Part shown: positions 43,752-54,208 of the stretch, one piece after another
Position numbering within the stretch: position 1 is the stretch's first letter
Layout: each line of letters opens with the position of its first letter
Origin: Amycolatopsis regifaucium
GTDB lineage: Bacteria > Actinomycetota > Actinomycetes > Mycobacteriales > Pseudonocardiaceae
Direction: 5' to 3'
Assembly: GCF_001613935.1 (NCBI RefSeq)
Contig: NZ_LQCI01000009.1
Location: 344,484 to 408,483, forward strand
DNA: 64,000 bases
The notes under the pieces: generated by a model
What the model was told of the DNA's origin: nothing
Databases searched by the model: none
The model's input: the letters and a program-made list of their open reading frames with translations, nothing else
Program-made: the position numbers and the translations under genes

Positions 43752-45821
43752 ATGCGAGACGATGTGGTCCAGGCGAGCTCGATCATCGGGCACTCTCCCG
43801 GTCAGGTTTGGGAAGTGATCGGCGATCCCGAGTCCTACTCGCGGTTCGTCGCGGAGATCAGCTGGTGCGAGATCCGGCAGCCCGCCGAACGCGGGCGTGG
43901 TCCGAAATGCCTCATTCGATTGGCGCCGCGGCCGGGCGATCTCGTCGTCGGTGAGATCGAGGCCAGGGTTTGGCGTCCCGGCGAGCACGTCGTCTGGTGC
44001 GGGGCCGAGGACGATGGCAACTGGGTCTCGGTCGAGCTGAGACAGGCTCCCGACGGTGGCACGGAACTCGTCGCGCAGTTGATGCTTCCCGCGCGGCATT
44101 CGCATCTCGTGTCCGCCGCGTCGTTCAAACGCAGTGTCCGCGCCGTGTCCCGGCGGATCGAACTGCACCTCTCGGGCCGGGCCGGGCCGCCGCAAGAGGA
44201 ACCCGCGCACACCAAGGCCACCACACTGCACACGGCGAGCACGCTGATCAAGGCCGGCGTGCTCGCGGCCGCGCGGCCCGACAAGATCGCCCGGCAGCTG
44301 ACCTCGCTGTCACAGTGGGGCGCGACCGTCGCGGGCGGCTACACGGCCAACGCCGTCCGCGTGCCGGACGAGGTGGCACTGCGCGACGAACGCGATGTCC
44401 GCACGTTCAAGCAGGCGGCGAACCGTAGCAACCAGATCGCGAACGCGCTGGCACTGCGCGGAATCCGCTCGCGGGACCGGATCGCCCTGCTGTGCCGCAA
44501 CCACGCCGCGATGGTCGAGTCCCTGATCGCGTGCAGCAAACTCGGCGTGGACGTGATCCTGCTCAACACCGGGCTTTCCGCCAGCGCGGTCGCGAGCGTC
44601 ATCGGCCTGCACGAACCGGTCGCGGTACTCGCCGACGACGAGTTTTCGCGGATCATCGCCGACATCCCCGGCGATTTCCTGCGGCTGTCCACCTGGCCGG
44701 AAACCGAGAACGGCTACCCGACGATCGACCAGCTGATCGCCGGGGTGCCAGCCACCAAACTCCAACCGGCGGAGCGGATCGGCAGGCTCATCGTGCTCAC
44801 CTCGGGCACCACGGGCACCCCCAAAGGCGCCCGCCGCCCGACGCCGAAGGGACTCGCGACCTCGGCCGCCATGCTCGACCGCATCCCGCTCCGCACCGGC
44901 GATCGTTTCGTGGTGGCCGCGCCGCTGTTCCACAGCTGGGGGCTCGCCGGGCTGCAGATCGGGATGGCGGTGCGCGCGTCGCTGTCGCTGGTCCGCCGGT
45001 TCGACGCCGAAGAGATACTGCGGACGATCGCCGAACACCGGTGCGGCGTCCTGTTCGCCGTCCCGATCATGCTTCAGCGCATCCTCGACCTCCCCGAACG
45101 GATCCGCGCCCGCTACGACCTGTCGTCACTGCGCATCGTCGCCAGCAGCGGATCCGCGCTGCCGGGGACGATCGTCACCGAGTTCATGGACACCTTCGGC
45201 GACGTCCTCTACAACTTCTACGGCTCCACAGAGGTTTCCTGGGCCAGTATCGCCACGCCCGAAGACCTCCGCGCGGCGCCGACGACCGCGGGCCGTTGCC
45301 CGCCCGGCACCCGGGTCGCCATCCTCGACGACGACCACAACCGGGTCCCGCCGGGCTGGGAGGGACAGATCTTCGTCGGCAACGACATGCTGTTCGAGGG
45401 CTACACCGACGGCGCCGGCGTCCCACGCGCCGAAGACCTGATGGCGACCGGCGACGTCGGCTACCAGGACGCCGCCGGACGACTCTTCGTCACCGGACGC
45501 GCCGACGAGATGATCGTGTCCGGTGGGGAGAACGTGTCCCCTCGCCCGGTCGAAGACGCCATCGTCGCGCTGCCCGGCGTCCACGAAGCGGCGGTGATCG
45601 GCGTGCCGGATCGCGAGTTCGGGCAACGGTTCGCGGCGTACATCGTCCCGAAGCGCGGTGCCCGGATGAGCGCCGAGGACGTCCGCGCCTACATCCACCG
45701 GCGCCTCGCGCGCTTCGCGGTGCCCCGCGATGTGTACTTCGTCGAGGAACTCCCCCGGAACGCGACCGGGAAGGTGCTCAAGCGGTTGCTCAGGGACGAG
45801 ACCTGGCCGATCGACCAGTAG
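43752..45821 (+). CDS. SRPBCC-domain / acyl-CoA synthetase (ANL) fusion
   Basis: 689 residues. Residues 1-140 (SSIIGHSPGQVWEVIGDPES, WRPGEHVVWCGAEDDGNWVS) are a SRPBCC/polyketide-cyclase-like ligand-binding fold. Residues ~180-685 are an adenylate-forming ligase with LIVLTSGTTGTPKGARRPTP, YGSTEVSWASIATPEDL, GRADEMIVSGGENVSPRPVE and the C-terminal catalytic Lys in RNATGKVLKRLL. It would activate a carboxylate, probably a fatty or aromatic acid, to a CoA thioester. The SRPBCC head is unusual and may bind a hydrophobic substrate. A single continuous frame makes fusion by error unlikely. Confidence 0.88.
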   Translation: MRDDVVQASSIIGHSPGQVWEVIGDPESYSRFVAEISWCEIRQPAERGRGPKCLIRLAPRPGDLVVGEIEARVWRPGEHVVWCGAEDDGNWVSVELRQAPDGGTELVAQLMLPARHSHLVSAASFKRSVRAVSRRIELHLSGRAGPPQEEPAHTKATTLHTASTLIKAGVLAAARPDKIARQLTSLSQWGATVAGGYTANAVRVPDEVALRDERDVRTFKQAANRSNQIANALALRGIRSRDRIALLCRNHAAMVESLIACSKLGVDVILLNTGLSASAVASVIGLHEPVAVLADDEFSRIIADIPGDFLRLSTWPETENGYPTIDQLIAGVPATKLQPAERIGRLIVLTSGTTGTPKGARRPTPKGLATSAAMLDRIPLRTGDRFVVAAPLFHSWGLAGLQIGMAVRASLSLVRRFDAEEILRTIAEHRCGVLFAVPIMLQRILDLPERIRARYDLSSLRIVASSGSALPGTIVTEFMDTFGDVLYNFYGSTEVSWASIATPEDLRAAPTTAGRCPPGTRVAILDDDHNRVPPGWEGQIFVGNDMLFEGYTDGAGVPRAEDLMATGDVGYQDAAGRLFVTGRADEMIVSGGENVSPRPVEDAIVALPGVHEAAVIGVPDREFGQRFAAYIVPKRGARMSAEDVRAYIHRRLARFAVPRDVYFVEELPRNATGKVLKRLLRDETWPIDQ

Positions 45822-45879
45822 GCGTCCTTTGTGGACTTTCCGACTCGGGGCTGCCGGTGAGGGACGGGCTGGGTTGGCG

Positions 45880-45920
45880 GTGAGTGCCCAAGTGGGGTTG
45901 TAACCCTAATCCGCACTCAC
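45880..45920. terminator. Hairpin after the SRPBCC-ligase gene
   Basis: GTGAGTGC at 45880-45887 pairs with GCACTCAC at 45913-45920, and GGGTT/AACCC lie inside. It begins 59 bp after the ligase stop, consistent with termination. Its CACTCACGA right edge resembles the palindromes at 3833 and 11832. Confidence 0.5.
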
Positions 45921-46042
45921 GAAACCACCCAAAACCGCACAGGCAGGCCCAAACCGGACACGGAGTAGCCCAACAGGGTCTCTTGTGGACAGTCAAGGGC
46001 GCGCCCGTGTCTCAGCGGGGACTACTTGACTGCAACCAAGTA

Positions 46043-46089
46043 GCGAAGGCCTCCTTCACTACCCTGAGGGTAAGCAAGGGGACCTTCAC
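46043..46089. repeat. Imperfect hairpin related to the 33399 repeat
   Basis: GCGAAGGCCTCCTT and AAGGGGACCTTCAC-type arms enclose TACCCTGAGGGTA. It shares GAAGGCCTCCTT with 33401-33412. Part of the 555-bp gene-poor stretch that also contains two gene fragments. Confidence 0.5.
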
Positions 46090-46102
46090 GGCAACGGGCC
46101 GA

Positions 46103-46242
46103 TCACGCCGAATTCGCCTTACGCTCCCGCGATAGGAATCGCTGGATCTTGCCACTGGGCGTCTTGGGCAGCTCGTCCACGAAGTGCACTTCACGCGGAT
46201 AGGCGTGCGTCGCGAACCGCGTCTTCACCAGTGCTTCGGTTA
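46103..46242 (-). pseudogene. C-terminal fragment of an acyl-CoA ligase
   Basis: The minus strand encodes RFATHAYPREVHFVDELPKT then PSGKIQRFLSRERKANSA and a stop. This is the C-terminal lid of an ANL ligase with its catalytic Lys region, the last ~45 residues only. Upstream sequence has no matching ligase body. A remnant left by deletion or rearrangement; it is not a piece of the intact ligase at 43752, which differs in sequence. Confidence 0.75.
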
Positions 46243-46260
46243 CTCGGCCAGACTCCCCCG

Positions 46261-46362
46261 GCGGTTCGCCTGGCGCCGAGGGAACTGGACACCGTCGCGC
46301 TCGGTCTCACCAACGGCGAGATCGCGCATTCCGGGTTGCAGGCTGTCACGCACGCGCGGTGA
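46261..46362 (+). pseudogene. Fragment resembling a LuxR-type HTH
   Basis: In frame, RLAPRELDTVALGLTNGEIA follows the LuxR HTH pattern (LTPRELEVLxLVAxGLSNxEIA) with a few residues missing, then a stop. No receiver or start exists upstream. Similarity is short, so confidence is moderate. Confidence 0.42.
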
Positions 46363-46376
46363 CTCGGCCCGCTGCG

Positions 46377-47006
46377 CTAGGCAGGCGGCGGCAGCGGCGA
46401 GACCGAGACGATGCAGTACTGGTCGTTGCCTTGGCGCCGAACCTCCATCGTCGTGGTGAAGTCCTTCTCGTAGTTCAGGGTTCCGGACATCGTCACCGAG
46501 ATCAGGTCAGGGCCGGCCTGTTTCGGGTCCTTCGCCGTGAGCGACGCGTTCTGGTCGCCCAGAGCCTTCGCCGCTGCTTTGACCTCCGCCTTGGACTCCG
46601 CGCAAGCCGATTCGGCCGCCCTGTCGGCCTCGTCGCTGTACACCGCGAGCATGAACTTGCCCGCCAGGACCGGCCCCCAGTCGACGCTGAGCGGCACCTG
46701 GGTCGCGCTCTGCTTGGACGGGGACTTGCTGTCGCTGAGCAGGAAACCGGGTGCCACGAACGCGAGGATCACGAAGACCACCACCACGAGCGCGCCACCA
46801 CCGGCGATGAGCCCGATCATCAGGCCGTTGCCCTTCTTCGGCGGCGGCTGTTGCCCCGGGAACTGCTGGCCGGGGAACTGCGGCCCGCCGTAACCGGGCG
46901 GCGGATAGCCGGGCTGCTGGGGATACTGCTGCTGGGGATACCCGTGCTGCGGTGGAGGCCCCCACTGCTGGCCGTGCGGCCCCTGGGGACCCTGTGGATA
47001 CGACAT
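46377..47006 (-). CDS. Proline/glutamine-rich single-pass membrane protein
   Basis: 209 residues. Residues 1-55 are a Pro/Gln/Gly-rich cytoplasmic tail with repeated PQ and QQFPG units; a membrane helix (MIGLIAGGGALVVVVFVILA) follows at about 62-85; the C-terminal ~120 residues are outside and include two Cys. Such proteins are common in actinomycetes and resemble DUF4352-type or MmpS-like layouts, but no family is certain. Its role is unknown. It is divergent from the GlxA-type regulator. Confidence 0.75.
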   Translation of the reverse strand: MSYPQGPQGPHGQQWGPPPQHGYPQQQYPQQPGYPPPGYGGPQFPGQQFPGQQPPPKKGNGLMIGLIAGGGALVVVVFVILAFVAPGFLLSDSKSPSKQSATQVPLSVDWGPVLAGKFMLAVYSDEADRAAESACAESKAEVKAAAKALGDQNASLTAKDPKQAGPDLISVTMSGTLNYEKDFTTTMEVRRQGNDQYCIVSVSPLPPPA

Positions 47007-47100
47007 CGGAGCTTCCCTTCCCCCGGCGAACTGTGCGGCGAATCTACCGTCCCCTTCGGACAGTCCAAACCCGGCTCCGGTGCCTCTACACTTCTGTGTC

Positions 47101-48078
47101 ATGAGACGGCTGGCCGTGGTGGTCTTCAACGGGGCGTCACTCGGCGCCATGTCGTTCGCGTTCGGGGTGTTCGAGATGGCCTTGGCCTTCGGGGAACTGC
47201 CCGATCTGGAGATCAAGGTCGTCGGTGGCGAACCGGACACGGTGCTGCGGGGTGGCGGCCTGACCGTCCCGGTCCCCGAGGACCTCGACGCGATCCGGAC
47301 CGCGGATCTCGTGCTCGTCCCGAACTGGCGGTCGCCGATGGAGAATCCGCCGGAAGCGGCGCTGGCGGCCCTCCGGGCGGCACAGGAACGCGGCGGCCGG
47401 GTGGCCGGATTGTGCAGTGGCGCCTTCGTGCTGGCGGCCGCCGGGCTGCTCGACGGCCGTCCGGCGACCACGCACTGGGCGATGGCGCCGCTGCTCGCGG
47501 CCCGGTTCCCGGCGGTCCGGCTCGACGAATCGGTGCTCTACATCGACGACGGCGACATCCTGACCGCCGGCGGGGGCGCCGCCGGGATGGACCTCGGCCT
47601 GCACCTGATCCGGTCATGGTGCGGCGCGGAGGCGGCGAACCGGCTCGCGAAGGGCATGGTCGTCCCGCCGCACCGGCCCGGTGGGCAGGCGCAGTACATC
47701 GAATCGCCGATGCCCGAACTCGACGAAGGCGACCCGGTCTCGGAGACGATGGCGTGGGCGCTCACCCGGCTGGACACCGCCCTGCCGGTCGACGAACTGG
47801 CGGGCCGGGCACATATGAGCAGGCGCAACTACGATCGCCGGTTCCGTGAGATCACCGGCACCGCGCCCGGTACCTGGCTCACCCATCAGCGGGTCATCCG
47901 CGCCCAGCAGTTGCTCGAATCCACCGATCTCCCGGTCGACGAGATCGCCCGGTACTGCGGGTTCTCCTCGTCGGCGGCACTCAGGCCGCATTTCCGGCGG
48001 CAGGTCGGGGTCACCCCGATGGCGTACCGGGAGACGTTCGGGCCCCGCCTCGGTGTCCTCGAACCCGTGCTGTCCTGA
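47101..48078 (+). CDS. GlxA-type regulator, DJ-1/PfpI plus AraC HTH
   Basis: 325 residues. The first ~190 are a DJ-1/PfpI-like domain with the Cys elbow RVAGLCSGAFVLAAAGLLDG and TTHWAMAPLL. The last ~100 are AraC-type: DELAGRAHMSRRNYDRRFRE and EIARYCGFSSSAALRPHFRR. Such regulators control catabolism or stress genes; the ligand is unknown. The start at 47101 has no strong ribosome site but homology begins there. The next gene, a hydrolase 81 bp on, is a plausible target. Confidence 0.92.
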   Translation: MRRLAVVVFNGASLGAMSFAFGVFEMALAFGELPDLEIKVVGGEPDTVLRGGGLTVPVPEDLDAIRTADLVLVPNWRSPMENPPEAALAALRAAQERGGRVAGLCSGAFVLAAAGLLDGRPATTHWAMAPLLAARFPAVRLDESVLYIDDGDILTAGGGAAGMDLGLHLIRSWCGAEAANRLAKGMVVPPHRPGGQAQYIESPMPELDEGDPVSETMAWALTRLDTALPVDELAGRAHMSRRNYDRRFREITGTAPGTWLTHQRVIRAQQLLESTDLPVDEIARYCGFSSSAALRPHFRRQVGVTPMAYRETFGPRLGVLEPVLS

Positions 48079-48159
48079 ACACCATGCTGTCCGGAAACCG
48101 ACGTCGGTTGGCGAAAACACCGCTCACGGTCAGGCGCTCGCCAAGACCAGGATCAAGGC

Positions 48160-49149
48160 ATGACCGAAGACAGCCGCTCCTTCCTCAGCCGCCGTTCCAT
48201 GCTCACCCTCGGCGCGGGTGCCGCGGCCGCGCTGGTGGCCTCGACCGGTACCGCCGCGGCCGGACAACCGTCCGTACCGGCGGACGCGGAACTCGCCCGC
48301 TCCCTGCCCGGCGGTTTCCGCAGCTCGTACGCCCAGGTCAACGGCGTACGACTGCACTACGTGGCGGGCGGCCGGGGTGAGCCGCTGATCCTGCTGCCCG
48401 GCTGGCCGGAGACCTGGTGGCAGTACCGCCGGATCATGCCCGCGCTGGCGAAGCGGTATCGCGTGATCGCCGTCGACCTGCGCGGTATGGGCGGGTCGAG
48501 CAAGCCGCAAGGCGGGTACGACAAGAAGACGATGGCCCGCGACATCCACGAACTCGTCCGCGCGCTGGGCTACCGGCAGGCGCACATCGCCGGGCACGAC
48601 ATCGGCGCCATGGTCGCGTTCAGCTTCGCCGCCAACCATCCGGAAGCGACGAAATCCCTCACGCTCATGGACGTCTCGCATCCGGACGAAAGCCTGTACC
48701 AGATCCCGATGCTGGCTCCCCCCGGACAGCCGGTCCACGTCTGGTGGTTCGCCTTCAACCAGGTCGCCACCCTGCCCGAACAGCTCTTGACCGGCCGCGC
48801 GCGGTTCCTCGTCGACTGGATGTTCGACCACCTGCTGACCGATCCCGCTTCGATCGGCGACCGCGACCGCGCGCTCTACGCCGCGGCGTACGACCGCCCG
48901 GACGCCATCCGGGCGGGCAACGGCTGGTACCAGGCGTTCGGCCAGGACATCGAGGACCAGAAGGCCTACGGGAAGATCGCCGCGCCGACACTCGGTCTCG
49001 CCTCGGACATGAACTATGACTACTTCGCCGCGGTCCTGCCGTCCAAGGCGGCGGACGTCCGGGTACGGCGGGTCGCCGGTTCCGGCCATTTCGTCGCCGA
49101 GGAACAGCCTCAGACGATCATCGACGAGCTGCAGGCCTTCCTCGGTTGA
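48160..49149 (+). CDS. Tat-exported alpha/beta hydrolase, epoxide-hydrolase-like
   Basis: 329 residues. SRRSMLTLGAGAAAALVAST is a Tat signal. The core has HYVAGGRGEPLILLPGWPET with the oxyanion region, nucleophile Asp in IAGHDIGAMVAFSFAANHPE, and catalytic His in AGSGHFVAEEQPQ. The Asp nucleophile fits epoxide hydrolase or haloalkane dehalogenase relatives. The substrate is unknown. It lies after the GlxA-type regulator and ends before a strong hairpin. Confidence 0.88.
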   Translation: MTEDSRSFLSRRSMLTLGAGAAAALVASTGTAAAGQPSVPADAELARSLPGGFRSSYAQVNGVRLHYVAGGRGEPLILLPGWPETWWQYRRIMPALAKRYRVIAVDLRGMGGSSKPQGGYDKKTMARDIHELVRALGYRQAHIAGHDIGAMVAFSFAANHPEATKSLTLMDVSHPDESLYQIPMLAPPGQPVHVWWFAFNQVATLPEQLLTGRARFLVDWMFDHLLTDPASIGDRDRALYAAAYDRPDAIRAGNGWYQAFGQDIEDQKAYGKIAAPTLGLASDMNYDYFAAVLPSKAADVRVRRVAGSGHFVAEEQPQTIIDELQAFLG

Positions 49150-49235
49150 GCGACATACCCCGAATGGATCAATGCCGCCCACCGAACCGCCTAATTCACT
49201 CGGTCAGGTGAAAGACGCGGCCAGCCGTCATTCTC

Positions 49236-49249
49236 GGGGCAGAGGTCCC
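49236..49249. promoter_or_regulatory. Candidate DevR/DosR box
   Basis: GGGGCAGAGGTCCC fits the GGGAC-N4-GTCCC dyad with one difference. No intact gene starts just downstream on either strand; the 49261 hairpin and the broken nitroreductase are nearest. It may be a relic or serve a small RNA. Confidence 0.35.
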
Positions 49250-49260
49250 TCTTCTCTGGT

Positions 49261-49306
49261 GTGTCGGTACCGGCCGGGCAGCCCCCCGAACGGCCGGTAC
49301 CGACAC
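49261..49306. terminator. Perfect 16-bp hairpin between convergent genes
   Basis: Arms 49261-49276 and 49291-49306 are exact reverse complements with a 14-nt loop containing CCCCCC. It lies between the hydrolase stop and the end of the nitroreductase pseudogene, so it can serve both directions. Confidence 0.8.
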
Positions 49307-49317
49307 GGAAGTACAGC

Positions 49318-50004
49318 TCAATCGATCCACCAGCGGGCCTTGTAGATCCACGCGCCGTGCAGCGCCAGCTCGGCGCGTGGAAAGGCCTGCCGGACGGTGT
49401 CGGTGCACCACGCGCACAATGGACCCGCTCGAAGCATCGCCCCGGACCGGACCATCACCTCCTCGATCGGACGGCGCGCCGCCGACGAACGACGCTCCGC
49501 GGTCAACACCGCACCCAGCACCGGCTCGCCGCCCTCCGCGACGGAGAACGACTCCTGCGCGGGGATCGTGTGCGGCGACGGCAGCTGGGTGGGCGCCGGG
49601 ACCCCGTCCGGAGCGTTCGCCGTCCGCCCCGGCCGAACAGTTCCAGCAGCCCGCCTTCCACCAGCGCTGCCGCCCGCGACGTCGTCCGGACCCCGGCGGG
49701 CACCGGGCCGTTCAGGAACGGACGGCGGTTCGCGTGACGGCGAAAGACGGCCTCCGTTCTTCCGCTGAGGAAACCGGTCGCCACCGATCCGGAGGTCGGC
49801 GAGGAGGTCCGGCTCTTCCGGCGAAGGCAGCAGCCGTAGCGACAGCGTCTTCCCGTTCGACCGCAGCGACATGAGCGGGTCGAGCCACACTTCGATCCGG
49901 TCCCGGTCGGCGACGAACCGCCACGGCCGGGAGTTGAGCGGTGACGGCGCGTGCACGGCCGAAGCCACCACTTGATCGACATGAGTCGGCAACGGGATTT
50001 TCAT
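49318..50004 (-). pseudogene. Broken Acg-family nitroreductase
   Basis: A frame runs the whole length, but homology jumps between frames. It starts like Acg proteins (SAVHAPSPLNSRPWRFVADR), then lacks the usual DPDGREL...SCGAAL block and continues LLPSPEEPDLLADLRIGG. Next, another frame has AVFRRHANRRPFLNGPVPAG; the original frame resumes at RRPIEEVM. This means at least two frameshifts and a deletion compared with the intact copy at 52366. The C-terminal ~35 residues (GPLCAWCTDTVRQAFPRAEL) are unrelated. Probably non-functional. Confidence 0.7.
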
Positions 50005-50116
50005 GTGGACTCCGGAAAATGAGGGGGTTGGCCCACCCTCATCCGGGGTATCCGGCGACGGCAGCGGCCGCCGGTCACGAATCCCGAGGTTTTCGCCCCC
50101 GTTTCCGGCGGGAGCG

Positions 50117-50130
50117 GGAACTCAGGACCC
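50117..50130. promoter_or_regulatory. Candidate DevR/DosR box upstream of the DUF1876 gene
   Basis: GGAACTCAGGACCC keeps the 5-4-5 spacing of GGGAC-N4-GTCCC with one mismatch per arm. It lies 53 bp before the DUF1876 ATG, a normal activator distance. The related Rv1738 gene is a known DosR target. Confidence 0.45.
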
Positions 50131-50182
50131 TGTGCCACGAACGGCGGCGGTGAGAGTCTCGATGACCGGAACGGAGCCGATG

Positions 50183-50479
50183 ATGACCCACAACACCGGT
50201 AAATGGACCATTGACGTTTCCCTCCAGCCCGGACCGTACCGGGTCCGCGCGGAAGCGTTGCTCCGTCTCGAAGACGGCGGTGAGTTCGTCGGCGTCGGGC
50301 TGGCGCACGCCGGACTGAGAGACGGCTCGATCTCCCAGGTCGGTTCCTACCTGGCGGTGGCGCGGGCGCTTTCCGACCTCACCGCGGAACTTCTGGAGAC
50401 CGTCGCCTCCGACGTCGACGCCGAGGTCTCCCGCTCCATCGAGGTCGACGAGATCTTCGCCGTGCAATCGACGAACTAG
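50183..50479 (+). CDS. DUF1876 (Rv1738-like) dormancy-associated protein
   Basis: 98 residues from ATG 50183, with GGAG 6 nt upstream; ATGs at 50180 and 50162 are in frame. KWTIDVSLQPGPYRVRAEAL, EFVGVGLAHAGLRDGS and YLAVARALSDLTAELLE match the DUF1876 family, whose Rv1738 member resembles ribosome hibernation factors and is strongly induced by hypoxia. It precedes a convergent DevS-like kinase and has a candidate DevR box upstream. Ribosome inhibition is inferred from family. Confidence 0.88.
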   Translation: MTHNTGKWTIDVSLQPGPYRVRAEALLRLEDGGEFVGVGLAHAGLRDGSISQVGSYLAVARALSDLTAELLETVASDVDAEVSRSIEVDEIFAVQSTN

Positions 50480-50494
50480 GACGGGGCAAGGACG

Positions 50495-52324
<1,830 letters not shown>

Positions 52325-52365
52325 TCACCGAGACACCAATTGCCCGTGGCGCGGCGGGAGAGACC

Positions 52366-53346
52366 ATGACCTTACAAGTCACCAGGGTCGGGCGTTTGAA
52401 CTCCGATCAGGTGAATTCCGTGCTCCGGTCGGCCATGCTGGCACCGTCGACGCACAACACCCAGCCGTGGCTCTTCCGGTGCACCGGTACCGGAATCGAA
52501 CTCCACGCCGATCCACGCCGTATCCTACCGGTCACCGATCCGGACGGACGCGAACTCATCCTCTCCTGCGGTGCCGCCTTGTTCACTCTCCGGACGGCGA
52601 TTCACGCACTGGGCTTCCATCCGGCGACGACCCTCATGCCAAGCCGCGCGGATCCCGATCTGCTGGCCGTCGTCCGCCCGTTCGCCGAACGCACCCCCGA
52701 GCCCAAGATCACCCGGCTCGCCCGCGCGATCCCCCGCCGCCGCACCAACCGGCGTCCGTTCCTGCCCACCGCCATCCCGCGGTCGACGCTCGCCGTACTC
52801 CGCCACGCCACCGAACTCGAGCACGCGTGGTTGCCGAGCCTGAGCGCCGAACAATGCGGCCGCCTGCGTGATCTCACCGCTCGCGCGCGGGTCGCCCAGC
52901 TCGCCGATCCCGCTTTCGTCGCCGAACTCCGCCGGTGGACCGAACTGAGCGCGGGCACCCGCGACGGGGTGCCGTCCTACGCGACCGACGGCTGCCCCGC
53001 CGACGAAAGCTGGCTCCTCGAAGAATGCGGTCCGCCCGGTGCCGCCGGCCTGCCGGATCCGCCGCTGGTGGTGGCGATCGGATCGTTGACCGACGAGCGG
53101 CTCGACCGGCTGCAGGCGGGGCAAGCGCTGCAACGGGTTCTGCTGACCGCGACCGGCGCCGGGCTCACCGCGTCGTTCATCTCCCCGCCGGTCATGGTCC
53201 GTTCGGCGCGCGCCGAACTCCGGCGGCTTCTCGGCTGCGGAGTGTGGCCGCAGGTGCTGTTGCGCCTCGGCTACGGCACGCCGTTGCCGTGGACCCCGCG
53301 CCGTCCGCTGGAGGACGTCCTGCTCGAAACGCTCGTTTCCGCCTGA
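52366..53346 (+). CDS. Acg-family FMN-binding nitroreductase-like protein
   Basis: 326 residues. AMLAPSTHNTQPWLFRCTGT, VTDPDGRELILSCGAALFTL, IPRRRTNRRPFLPTAIP and QALQRVLLTATGAGLTASFI match Acg proteins (Rv2032, Rv3127, Rv3131), all DosR regulon members. In these proteins the second subunit lobe blocks the active site; a role in flavin storage or sequestration is suggested. It lies between devS and devR, divergent from devS. It ends 46 bp before the devR stop. Confidence 0.92.
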   Translation: MTLQVTRVGRLNSDQVNSVLRSAMLAPSTHNTQPWLFRCTGTGIELHADPRRILPVTDPDGRELILSCGAALFTLRTAIHALGFHPATTLMPSRADPDLLAVVRPFAERTPEPKITRLARAIPRRRTNRRPFLPTAIPRSTLAVLRHATELEHAWLPSLSAEQCGRLRDLTARARVAQLADPAFVAELRRWTELSAGTRDGVPSYATDGCPADESWLLEECGPPGAAGLPDPPLVVAIGSLTDERLDRLQAGQALQRVLLTATGAGLTASFISPPVMVRSARAELRRLLGCGVWPQVLLRLGYGTPLPWTPRRPLEDVLLETLVSA

Positions 53347-53392
53347 CCACCCTGCTCCGTCAGCGAAGGCCGGTGTCAGTGAAGACCCGGTG

Positions 53393-54037
53393 TCAGTGAC
53401 GACGCAGCTCCGTGGCCAGTACGGCCGCCTGCGTACGCCGCTGCATCCCGAGTTTCGTCAGCAGCCGGGACACGTAGTTCTTGACGGTCTTCTCGGCGAG
53501 GAACATCCGTTCGGCGATCTGCCGGTTGGTCAGCCCCTCGCCGATCAGTTCCAGCAGCGTGCGCTCCTGTTCGGAAAGCCCGGCGAGCGGGCCCTTCTTC
53601 ACCGAGACGTCGCGGAACTTCGCCATCAGCGTCGCGGCGGCGCGTGTGTCGAGCAAGGAGCGGCCCAGGCCGACATCCTTGACCGCGGCGACCAGGTCCA
53701 TCCCCCGGATGTCCTTGATGACGAAGCCGCTCGCGCCTGCCATGATCGCGTCCAGCATCGCCTGCTCGTCGGTGTAGGACGTGAGCATCAGGCATTTCAG
53801 TTCGGGGACCTTGGACCTCAGTTCCCGCGCGAGTTCGACGCCGTTGCCGTCCGGCAGCCGGACGTCGAGGACCGCGACATCGGGCCGCAGCGCCGGAATC
53901 CTCGCCAGCGCCTGGGAAAAGGTGGCAGCCTGACCGACGACGCACAGCTCGGCGTCTTCTTCGAGCATGTCCGCCACCCCTCGACGGACCACCTCGTGGT
54001 CGTCGACCAGAAACACCCGGAGCATTCCGACCTCCAC
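53393..54037 (-). CDS. devR: DevR/DosR-like NarL-family response regulator
   Basis: 214 residues from GTG 54037 with GGAGG about 5 nt upstream. Receiver: [20 protein letters not shown], phospho-Asp in [13 protein letters not shown] (about D58), [20 protein letters not shown] and the Lys in IKD. DNA-binding: [40 protein letters not shown]. The whole length parallels Mycobacterium DosR. It would activate dormancy genes on phosphorylation by the DevS-like kinase. A candidate box 49 bp upstream suggests autoregulation. Confidence 0.94.
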   Translation of the reverse strand: MEVGMLRVFLVDDHEVVRRGVADMLEEDAELCVVGQAATFSQALARIPALRPDVAVLDVRLPDGNGVELARELRSKVPELKCLMLTSYTDEQAMLDAIMAGASGFVIKDIRGMDLVAAVKDVGLGRSLLDTRAAATLMAKFRDVSVKKGPLAGLSEQERTLLELIGEGLTNRQIAERMFLAEKTVKNYVSRLLTKLGMQRRTQAAVLATELRRH

Positions 54038-54085
54038 GGTTCCCTCCTCCGTCAGAGCGTACGGTGCACGACCGGTCACTGCGAC

Positions 54086-54099
54086 CGGCCAAAGGACCC
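54086..54099. promoter_or_regulatory. Candidate DevR/DosR box upstream of devR
   Basis: On the minus strand GGGTCCTTTGGCCG keeps the 5-4-5 layout, and its right arm resembles the GGCCC variant of DosR sites. It lies 49 bp before the devR GTG. Confidence 0.38.
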
Positions 54100-54208
54100 T
54101 GTTCGGCGCCCGTTCGAGTGGCCGCCGCCCGGACCAGGTTCATTTGCATCAGGCGAGTCAGGACGTTCTCTTCTTTCCCGCGCCGCCGACCGCTGCGACG
54201 ATCGCCCC

